Below are positions 24,286-31,345 of a DNA stretch of 64,000 nucleotides, in pieces. The notes beneath the pieces were generated by a model. It was given only the letters and a program-made list of their open reading frames with translations, was not told the DNA's origin and made no database searches. This DNA comes from Burkholderia ubonensis (GTDB lineage: Bacteria; Pseudomonadota; Gammaproteobacteria; Burkholderiales; Burkholderiaceae): positions 417,742 to 481,741 of the forward strand of contig NZ_CADFEB010000001.1 of NCBI RefSeq assembly GCF_902833085.1. The letters run 5' to 3'. Position numbers and translations under genes: made by a program. Positions within the stretch are counted from its first letter, which is position 1. Each line of letters begins with the position of its first letter.

Positions 24286-25714
24286 CTGGTTTCCGAAGAC
24301 GCTGTTCGGGCGCACGCTGCTGTTCATCGCGCTCGTCGTCGCGTCGGGCGCGCTCGCGCTGGCCGCGATCGCGCGCTACTACGCGGGCGTCGCCGCCGAG
24401 CGCGCCTACGACCAGCTGCTCGCCGGCGCCGCGATCCAGGTCGCGGAGAACCTCTACGTGCAGGGCGGCGTGCTCGCGCTGAACCCGCCGGTCGCCGCGC
24501 TGTCGACGCTGTCGCGCTACGACCTCGTCTACTACAAGGTCGTCGATTCGCGCGGCGTCGTCGTGGCCGGCTACAACGATCTCGCGAGCCCCGCGACCCT
24601 CGCCGCCGCGCAGCAGGGCCCCGCGTTCGCGAACGGCGCCTACCAGCGCCAGCGCATCCGGATGGCGACCATCGCGCGCTACATGCCCGAGGAGCGCACG
24701 CCCGGCTGGGCGCTCGTCACCGTCGCGCAGACGACGAACGCGCGCCAGCAGCTGACGAACGACATGAGCTTCAAGGTGTGGACGCTGATCCTGCTGATGA
24801 GCGTGCTCGCGATCGGCGCGAGCGGCCTCGCGATCCGGCGCGGCCTGCGGCCGCTCGCGCAGATCGAGACGATCATCGCCGCGCGCGATCCCGCCGACCT
24901 GCGGCCGCTGGCCGTCGACACGCCGAGCGAGATCGACGCGATCATCGGCGCGATCAACGGGCTGATGCGCCGTCTCGCGGAGCGGATCGCGGCGATGCAG
25001 CGCTTCATCGCCGACGCCGCGCACCAGATGCGCACGCCGCTCGCGCGGCTCGACGCGCAGATCGAGCTGCTCGGCAGCGAAGCCGATCCGGCGCGCCACG
25101 CGGCGCGGCTCGACGCGCTGCGCGCGACCTGCGCGGACGTCGGCCGGCTCACCGGGCAACTGCTGAATCACGCGATGGTGATCCATCGCACCGAAGTCGT
25201 TCCGCTGCAACCAGTCGAACTGGTCGGGATTGCGAAGGAAGTGCTCGGGCGCACGATCCCGCTCGCCGACGCGCGCGACGTGGCGGTCGCATTCGACAGC
25301 GACGCGCCGCAGGCGTGGATCGACGGCGACGCGATCAGCCTGCAGGAGGCGCTGTCGAACGTGCTGCACAACGCGTTGCTGCATGGGCATGCGGACGACA
25401 TCGCGGTGTCGGTCGCAATCGTCGGCGACGCAGTCACGCTGACCGTCACCGACAACGGCAACGGCATCCCGCGCGAACACTGGGACGCGGCATTGCAGCC
25501 GTTCGTGCGGATCGCGCCGGACGGCAGCGAACGGCGCACGGGTTCGGGGCTCGGTCTCGCGATCGTGCAGGAAGTGATGAAAGCGCATGGCGGCAGCGTC
25601 GGGTTCACTTTTCCGGATGCGGGCGGGTTCGCGGTGGTGCTGACGTTTCCGCGCACGCAACGTGTCGCGGGCCAACCCGATCCCGCCATGACGCGCGATC
25701 GCCCGACGGCCTGA
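24272..25714 (+). CDS. TctE-like sensor histidine kinase
   Basis: 480 residues from a TTG at 24272, inside the regulator's last codons. The first helix is at about 12-34 (TLLFIALVVASGALALAAIA), then a 2CSK_N-type periplasmic sensor as in TctE/QseC (YDQLLAGAAIQVAENLYV), a second helix at about 170-190, HAMP, the phosphohistidine in FIADAAHQMRTPLARLDAQI, and HATPase boxes NVLHNALLHG, DNGNGI and GSGLGLAIV. Inner membrane. The 14-bp overlap makes it strictly co-expressed with the regulator. The ligand is probably an organic acid, by analogy with TctE. Confidence 0.93.
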   Translation: MPRIDWFPKTLFGRTLLFIALVVASGALALAAIARYYAGVAAERAYDQLLAGAAIQVAENLYVQGGVLALNPPVAALSTLSRYDLVYYKVVDSRGVVVAGYNDLASPATLAAAQQGPAFANGAYQRQRIRMATIARYMPEERTPGWALVTVAQTTNARQQLTNDMSFKVWTLILLMSVLAIGASGLAIRRGLRPLAQIETIIAARDPADLRPLAVDTPSEIDAIIGAINGLMRRLAERIAAMQRFIADAAHQMRTPLARLDAQIELLGSEADPARHAARLDALRATCADVGRLTGQLLNHAMVIHRTEVVPLQPVELVGIAKEVLGRTIPLADARDVAVAFDSDAPQAWIDGDAISLQEALSNVLHNALLHGHADDIAVSVAIVGDAVTLTVTDNGNGIPREHWDAALQPFVRIAPDGSERRTGSGLGLAIVQEVMKAHGGSVGFTFPDAGGFAVVLTFPRTQRVAGQPDPAMTRDRPTA

Positions 25715-25769
25715 GCGTGACCCTGCATTGCGATTCCACGGATGCAAAACAAACAGAAGGACGAGTGTG

Positions 25770-26372
25770 ATGACGTTACCACCTTCACCAGAGCCCGATA
25801 TGGTCGAGGCAATACGCTACGGATGGGCCTCTGACGCCTTGCGGCATGCCTTCGCCGAGCTGCAATGCCGCGTCTATCCGGAGCCCGAATCAAGCGGTGC
25901 GCCTGCGGATGTGCTGCTACACGATCCGTCGTTCGACTGCCTGTCGTTCTACATCCGCGTTGCTGACCGCGTCGTCAGCTATGCCGCAGCGGCGCGAAAG
26001 ACGATCATGCACGCCGGCGCGACTTTCGAGATCGCTGGTTTGAGCTGCGTCATGACCGATCCGGTCTGGCAGGGCCGTGGCCTTGGACTGCGGACGGTTG
26101 CCGCCGCCACTCGCTGCATGGAGCGAAGCAATCTCGATATTGGCCTCTTCACCTGTGATCCGCACCTTGCGCACTTTTATGCCCGGGCCGGCAAATGGGA
26201 GGTCGCGCGCAACGTGGTCGTGATCGGCAGCCGCGACGAGGGGGCGTTGCGCAGCGACACCTTGGGCAAGGTCGTGCTGATGCGTCTATTCTCGGCAAGA
26301 GCCGCTGCAGCCGCGACGACGCTCGACCATGCCACCATCGACCTCGACCTGCCGGTCGGGCAGTTCCTGTGA
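25770..26372 (+). CDS. GNAT-family acetyltransferase
   Basis: 200 residues from ATG 25770. The acetyl-CoA loop is TDPVWQGRGLGLRTVAAATR at about 105-124, and the following strand and helix (IGLFTCDPHLAHFYARAGKW) resemble aminoglycoside 2'-N-acetyltransferase and related GNAT folds. The C-terminal 25 residues are an extra tail. It lies 55 bp after the TctE-like kinase, with its own ribosome site (AAGGA). Acceptor substrate unknown; I would not call it a resistance gene on this evidence. Confidence 0.8.
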   Translation: MTLPPSPEPDMVEAIRYGWASDALRHAFAELQCRVYPEPESSGAPADVLLHDPSFDCLSFYIRVADRVVSYAAAARKTIMHAGATFEIAGLSCVMTDPVWQGRGLGLRTVAAATRCMERSNLDIGLFTCDPHLAHFYARAGKWEVARNVVVIGSRDEGALRSDTLGKVVLMRLFSARAAAAATTLDHATIDLDLPVGQFL

Positions 26373-26595
26373 CGGCGGGCTTCGGCGACAAGGGGCACGG
26401 CCATCGCAAGATGCATTCGGTGCGATTGCACGTACTGCGCGGGGCCTTCCGGTCCGTCGGGCCGATGCGCGTCAGCGACCTTTACCGCAGCAGTTCCCGC
26501 CGCGAGTCGTGCATCACCAGCATGGACCTCGCTGTGCGTGCGTTTGGCCGCCATGACGGGACGCGCAAAGCCTGCCGTTCGACGTCAGCTTTCGC
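26373..26595. other. 223-bp gap, nothing recognised
   Basis: Lies between the convergent GNAT and NmrA-like genes. No terminator hairpin with a T-run, no small gene with a ribosome site, and no repeat was found. Confidence 0.4.
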
Positions 26596-27447
26596 TCACC
26601 GCCAGTTCCCGACGTAATCCTCGACGAACCGCTCGAACGCAATCGGCGCCCGCCCGAGCAGCGTCCGCACGTCATGGCTGACGGCCGCCGCGTGACCCGC
26701 CGCGATCAGCCGGCTCAGGCTCATCAGCACGTCGATCGACCACGCGTCCACGCCCGCGTCGCGCATCGACGCGATCGCCGCATCATCCGACACCGGCACA
26801 TAGTCGATCTTGCGCCCGAGCGCCGCGCCGATGCGCGCGGTCACGTCGGCATTCGACAGCGCTGCGCCGCCGGTCACGTCGTAAGTCCTGCCCGCATGTT
26901 GGTCCGGGCGCAGCAGGATCGCCGCGTTGACGGCGGCGATGTCGCGCACGTCGACGAACGACACCTTGCCGTCGCCCTGCGGCAGGTACAGTGCGCCCGC
27001 TCGGATCATGTCAGCGTAGAAGGTCACGAAATTCTGCATGAAGCAGTTCGGCCGGGTGATCGTGTATGCGACGCCCGATCCCGTCACGAGCCGGTCGATC
27101 TCGCCCTGCACGCGCCCGATCGCGAACGGCGCGTCCGGATCGGCGCCCGCGCCCGACGAGCGGACGATGTGCCGGACCCCGGCCGCCCTGGCCGCGGCGA
27201 CCGCATTACCGGCGAGCGTCACCATGTCGGCCTGCAGCGGCAGCAGCAGGAACAGCGTGTCGACGCCGCGGAACGCGGTCGCCAGACTTGCCGGGTCGGC
27301 GAAATCGGCATGGCGGGTTTCGACGCCTTCGACCGCCTTGCCGCTCGCCGAACCGGCGATCACGTGCGCGCCGGCCGCCTTCAGTTGCGTGACGAGTTCG
27401 CGGCCGATCGTGCCGGTCGCGCCGGTCACGAGGATGGTGCTGGACAT
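26596..27447 (-). CDS. NmrA-like NAD(P)-binding oxidoreductase
   Basis: 283 residues from ATG 27447 (AGGAGA upstream). Rossmann motif ILVTGATGTIGRELVTQL at the N-terminus, then RHIVRSSGAGADPDAPF and YTITRPNCFMQNF, the layout of atypical short-chain dehydrogenases of the NmrA/QorB group. The catalytic YxxxK of classical members is not apparent. Such proteins are redox sensors or quinone reductases. It is divergent from a LysR gene 139 bp away, its likely regulator. Confidence 0.88.
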   Translation of the reverse strand: MSSTILVTGATGTIGRELVTQLKAAGAHVIAGSASGKAVEGVETRHADFADPASLATAFRGVDTLFLLLPLQADMVTLAGNAVAAARAAGVRHIVRSSGAGADPDAPFAIGRVQGEIDRLVTGSGVAYTITRPNCFMQNFVTFYADMIRAGALYLPQGDGKVSFVDVRDIAAVNAAILLRPDQHAGRTYDVTGGAALSNADVTARIGAALGRKIDYVPVSDDAAIASMRDAGVDAWSIDVLMSLSRLIAAGHAAAVSHDVRTLLGRAPIAFERFVEDYVGNWR

Positions 27448-27586
27448 GATGTGTCTCCTGATAGCCAAAGAGGGGCGCGCCGGTCGGCCAGGACACGGAG
27501 CGATGAACCTCATCCTAGCCACCCCGATTCATGCCGAGTAGTCCATAATCCATCGAATCAATTTCAACGATCTGGATCGAATCGCC

Positions 27587-28510
27587 ATGGACGACCTGCG
27601 CGCGCTCGAAAGCTTCCTGCGCACCGTCGAGGCCGGCAGCTTTTCCGCGGCGGCGGGCCGGTTGGGTGTGACGCCCGCGGCCGTCAGCAAGCACGTCGCG
27701 AAGCTGGAGCGCGATCTCGGCACGCGGCTGTTCCATCGTACGACGCGCAGCCTCGCGCTGACGGAAGCCGGCGAGCGCCTGTATGCGGAAACGTCGTCGG
27801 CCGCGCGCGCGCTGAGCCGGGCGATGGCAACGCTGACCGAGCGCGATGCGCATCCCGCGGGCACGCTGCGCGTGAGCGTCGCGCCGGGGTTCGGAAGGCA
27901 GTACGTGCTGCCGCTGATGCCGGCGTTTCTCGAACGCCATCCGGGCATCCGGCTCGACTGGAGCTTCGAGAACCGCCATGTGGATCTGGTCAAGGAAGGT
28001 TTCGACGCCGCGATCGGCTCCGGCGTCGAGGACGACGCGAACGTCGTCGCGCGCGAACTGGCGCCGATCCGGCCGCTGATCGTCGCGTCGCCCGCGTACC
28101 TGGCGAAGCACGGCGCGCCCGCCACGCTCGCGGAGCTGGCGCACCACGATTGCATCCGCCTGCGCTCCGCGACGACGGGCCGGATCCGCGAATGGGCGTT
28201 CACGGTGGACCACGAGACGGTGACGGCGCCGGTCGACGGGCGCGTCGTGCTGACCGACCTCGACGCGATCTGCGACGCCGCCGTGGCCGGCATGGGGCTC
28301 GCGCGGCTCGGCGCGCATCACGTGCTGCCGTATCTCGACGACGGCCGGCTCGTGCGGGTGCTCACGCAGTATCCGGCGATGGGCGGCACGATCCATGTGT
28401 ACTACGCGCACGCTCGGCTCACGCCGCCGAAGGTGCGCGCGTTCATCGACTTCCTGACGGAATCGTTCGCGCAAAGCGCGTGGCGTGCGCGGGTCGACGA
28501 ATTCGGTTGA
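27587..28510 (+). CDS. LysR-family transcriptional regulator (CrgA-like)
   Basis: 307 residues. N-terminal helix-turn-helix SFSAAAGRLGVTPAAVSKHV in the first 60 residues with LFHRTTRSLALTEAGERL, the typical CrgA/DsdC subgroup wording, and a LysR effector domain behind. Divergent from the NmrA-like oxidoreductase, the usual pairing for LysR control. Ends 10 bp from the convergent Lrp gene. Confidence 0.93.
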   Translation: MDDLRALESFLRTVEAGSFSAAAGRLGVTPAAVSKHVAKLERDLGTRLFHRTTRSLALTEAGERLYAETSSAARALSRAMATLTERDAHPAGTLRVSVAPGFGRQYVLPLMPAFLERHPGIRLDWSFENRHVDLVKEGFDAAIGSGVEDDANVVARELAPIRPLIVASPAYLAKHGAPATLAELAHHDCIRLRSATTGRIREWAFTVDHETVTAPVDGRVVLTDLDAICDAAVAGMGLARLGAHHVLPYLDDGRLVRVLTQYPAMGGTIHVYYAHARLTPPKVRAFIDFLTESFAQSAWRARVDEFG

Positions 28511-28520
28511 CGGGCGCGCG

Positions 28521-28952
28521 TCACGCCTTGTGCGTCGACAGCAGGATGCTCGTCTCCGAATTGGCGATCCCGTCGATCAGCCGGATCGCCCCGAGCACGC
28601 GATCGAAGTGCTCGAGCGAATCCGCGTGCAGCTCCGCGATCAGATCCCAGCGCCCATTGGTGCTATGAATCGTCGCGACGTTCGGATGCCCGCGCAGCAC
28701 CTTGATCACTTCCGCCGCGCGGTTGCCCTGCACCGCGATCGACATCAGCGCGCGGATCCGGTGCCGTTCGGCGGCGGGCTTCAGCCGCACCGTGTAGCCG
28801 ACGATCACGCCGTGCTTCTCCAGCCGCATCAGCCGGTTCTGCACGGTCGCGCGCGCGACGCGCAACTGCTTCGCGAGCGCGACCACGGACAGCCGCGCGT
28901 TGTCGCGCAAGAGCGCAATGAGCTGACGGTCGACGTCGTCCAGCGTAATCAT
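28521..28952 (-). CDS. Lrp/AsnC-family regulator
   Basis: 143 residues. DNA-binding domain at 1-60 (LDDVDRQLIALLRDNARLSV, LRVARATVQNRLMRLEKHGV) and the RAM ligand-binding domain behind (HPNVATIHSTNGRWDLIAEL). Lrp/AsnC proteins sense amino acids. It is divergent from the ornithine cyclodeaminase/CtlX pair and probably regulates it in response to an amino acid such as ornithine or citrulline. Confidence 0.93.
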   Translation of the reverse strand: MITLDDVDRQLIALLRDNARLSVVALAKQLRVARATVQNRLMRLEKHGVIVGYTVRLKPAAERHRIRALMSIAVQGNRAAEVIKVLRGHPNVATIHSTNGRWDLIAELHADSLEHFDRVLGAIRLIDGIANSETSILLSTHKA

Positions 28953-29177
28953 CGGGTGTGCCTTTCGTTCCAGATGTGATCCAGCCGCAAGCCTGCCGCG
29001 CCGCGCCCCGCTTGACCAGCGGGAACCGGTCAGATTGCTTTATAAGGCTGGCATTTTGTCGAGTCTAACGGTGAATTTGCTACTTTTGCTGGCTTTTTGT
29101 TGGCTGGCCTCCCGGAAATAATGTCTTCATCGAGCGGCCCGCCGTGCCGCGTCCAGATCATTCAAGGAGACAGACCC
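28953..29177. promoter_or_regulatory. Divergent promoter region, Lrp gene and ornithine cyclodeaminase
   Basis: 225 bp. The centre (about 29035-29100) is AT-rich with T-runs (TTTTGTCG, TTTGCTACTTTTGCTGGC), as expected for Lrp-type binding. Specific sites cannot be fixed by eye. Confidence 0.45.
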
Positions 29178-30257
29178 ATGACCCGCTTCCTCGACGTCCC
29201 CACCACCGCCCGGCTGATCGCCCGAACCGGCGTCACGCGCTTCCTCGGCGAACTCGTCGACACGCTGCACGCCGACTTCCTGCGCTGGGCCGACTTCGAC
29301 AAGTCGCCGCGCGTCGCCTGCCATTCGCGCGACGGTGTGATCGAGCTGATGCCGGTCGCCAACGCGTCGCTGTTCGCGTTCAAGTACGTGAACGGCCATC
29401 CCGTCAACGCGGCGCGCGGGATGCACACGGTGATGGCGTTCGGCGCGCTCGCCGAGGTCGATACGGGCTACCCGCTGCTGCTTGCCGAGCTCACGCTGAC
29501 GACCGCGCTGCGCACCGCCGCGACGTCGGTGCTGGCCGCGAAGGCGCTCGCGCGGCCGGACGCGCGCACGATGGCGCTGATCGGCAACGGCGCGCAGAGC
29601 GAGTTCCAGGCAATCGCGTTCCATACGCTGCTCGGCATCGACGAGATCCGTGTGTTCGACGTCGATCCGCACGCGACCGACAAGCTCGTGCAGAACCTCG
29701 CCGCGTATCCGGCGCTGCGCGTCGTGCGCGCCGCATCGACCGCCGACGCCGTGCGCGGCGCGGACATCGTGACGACCGTCACCGCCGACAAGGCATACGC
29801 GACGATCATCACCCCCGACATGATCGAAGCGGGCATGCACCTGAACGCGGTCGGCGGCGATTGCCCGGGCAAGACCGAGCTGCATGCGGACGTGCTGCGC
29901 GCGGGACGCGTGTTCGTCGAGTTCGAGCCGCAGTCGCGTATCGAGGGCGACATCCAGCAGCTGCCGGCGGATTTCCCGGTGACCGAGCTGTGGCGCGTGC
30001 TGCAAGGCGAGGCCGCTGGCCGCGACAGTGCCGATCGGATCACCGTGTTCGACTCGGTCGGCTTCGCGCTGGAGGACTATTCCGCGCTGCGCTACCTGCA
30101 TTCGCTCGCGCAGCAGCACGACGCAGGCGTCGAGATCGCGCTGATCCCGCCGGCCGTCGATCCGAAGAACCTGTTCGCGCTGATCGACGAGCCGTCCGCG
30201 CTCGCGCAGCGCCACGCGGCCTTCGTCGCCGACGCCGTCGCCGCGTTCGCGCGCTGA
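29178..30257 (+). CDS. Ornithine cyclodeaminase family protein
   Basis: 359 residues from ATG 29178 with AAGGAG upstream. It fits the OCD/mu-crystallin fold: FKYVNGHPVNAARGMHTVM, the NAD-binding core ALIGNGAQSEFQAIAFH, and GMHLNAVGGDCPGKTEL near the active site. The GDCPGKTEL wording and length match bona fide ornithine cyclodeaminases, which convert ornithine to proline and ammonia. It is followed 56 bp later by CtlX, which makes ornithine from citrulline. Confidence 0.93.
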   Translation: MTRFLDVPTTARLIARTGVTRFLGELVDTLHADFLRWADFDKSPRVACHSRDGVIELMPVANASLFAFKYVNGHPVNAARGMHTVMAFGALAEVDTGYPLLLAELTLTTALRTAATSVLAAKALARPDARTMALIGNGAQSEFQAIAFHTLLGIDEIRVFDVDPHATDKLVQNLAAYPALRVVRAASTADAVRGADIVTTVTADKAYATIITPDMIEAGMHLNAVGGDCPGKTELHADVLRAGRVFVEFEPQSRIEGDIQQLPADFPVTELWRVLQGEAAGRDSADRITVFDSVGFALEDYSALRYLHSLAQQHDAGVEIALIPPAVDPKNLFALIDEPSALAQRHAAFVADAVAAFAR

Positions 30258-30313
30258 CCCGAGCCGGTGCGGCCCGCACGCCGCACCGCCCTTTGCCTCT
30301 CCCCCCGCTTGCG

Positions 30314-31249
30314 ATGAAACTCGTATCGATTCAGGCGCCGGCCGCCGTCGTGATGATCCGGCCGCACCATTTCCAGCCGAACCCGCAAACCTCCGCCGAC
30401 AACGCGTTCCAGCGCAGCGGCGGCGCAGGCGGCGAGCGCGCGGTGTCCGCCGCCGCGCGCGACGAAGTCAGCGCCGCCGCGCAGCGGCTCGCCGACGCCG
30501 GCGTGCGCGTGCACATGTTCGACGACCACGGCGAGCACGACACGCCGGATTCCGTGTTCCCGAACAACTGGTTCTCGACGCATCCGGGCGGCCACGTCGC
30601 GCTGTATCCGATGACGTGCCCGAACCGCCGCCGCGAGCGGCGCGCGGACGTGATCGAGATGCTGAAGACGGAATACCGCGTGCAGGACGTGATCGACTAC
30701 TCGGGCCTCGAATACGACGACGTGTTCCTCGAAGGCACCGGCGCGATGGTGCTCGACCACGTCGCGCGCATCGCGTACACCGCGCGCTCGCGCCGCGCCG
30801 ATCCGGTCGCGCTCGAACGCTTCTGCACGCACTTCAACTTCGAGCCGATCTGCTTCGACACGGCCGACGCGGATGGACGGCCGATCTATCACACGAACGT
30901 GATGATGAGCGTTGCAACCGAGTTCGCGCTGATCGGCCTCGATCTGATCAGCGATCCGAAACGACGCGACGAGATTCGGTGCCGGCTGGCCGAGACGGGC
31001 CGCACGGTGGTCGCGCTCGAACCGTCGCAGATCGCGAACTTCGCCGGCAATGCGCTCGAACTGTCCGGACGCGACGCTCGTGTGCTCGCGCTGTCGCGGC
31101 GCGCGTTCGATTGCCTGACGCCGCACCAGCGCCGGCTGATCGAACGCTCGGCGCAATTGCTGCCGCTCGACGTGCCGACGATCGAGCTGGCCGGCGGCTC
31201 GGTGCGCTGCATGCTGGCGGGGATTCATCTGGCGCGGCGGCAGGGGTGA
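30314..31249 (+). CDS. ctlX: CtlX-type citrulline hydrolase (amidinotransferase fold)
   Basis: 311 residues. Guanidino-group-modifying fold: substrate loop PDSVFPNNWFSTHPGGHVAL, acidic motif FLEGTGAMVLDH, histidine in YHTNVMMS (about His 197) and nucleophilic cysteine near the C-terminus in GGSVRCMLAGIHL. This pattern is CtlX, reported to act in citrulline use, rather than arginine deiminase. With the preceding ornithine cyclodeaminase it would turn citrulline into ornithine and then proline. Confidence 0.9.
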   Translation: MKLVSIQAPAAVVMIRPHHFQPNPQTSADNAFQRSGGAGGERAVSAAARDEVSAAAQRLADAGVRVHMFDDHGEHDTPDSVFPNNWFSTHPGGHVALYPMTCPNRRRERRADVIEMLKTEYRVQDVIDYSGLEYDDVFLEGTGAMVLDHVARIAYTARSRRADPVALERFCTHFNFEPICFDTADADGRPIYHTNVMMSVATEFALIGLDLISDPKRRDEIRCRLAETGRTVVALEPSQIANFAGNALELSGRDARVLALSRRAFDCLTPHQRRLIERSAQLLPLDVPTIELAGGSVRCMLAGIHLARRQG

Positions 31250-31267
31250 AGCTTCGTTGAAGTCGAG

Positions 31268-31288
31268 GGTCGGCGTGCGCTGCCGACC
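31268..31288. terminator. Hairpin between convergent ctlX and Hsp70 genes
   Basis: A perfect 7-bp stem GGTCGGC / GCCGACC with a 7-nt loop in the 96-bp convergent gap. A wider inverted repeat, CGTTGAAG (31255-31262) / CTTCAACG (31314-31321), encloses it. There is no T-run, so it may act only as a weak or bidirectional terminator. Confidence 0.4.
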
Positions 31289-31345
31289 GGCCGGCGATCG
31301 TGCGTTGTCGTGGCTTCAACGGATTCGCACGGCACCCTAGCCCCC

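Noticed and set aside
26177..26554. 125-codon leftward frame overlapping the GNAT gene end
   Set aside because: No ribosome site, no family resemblance, and half of it is antisense to GNAT coding sequence.
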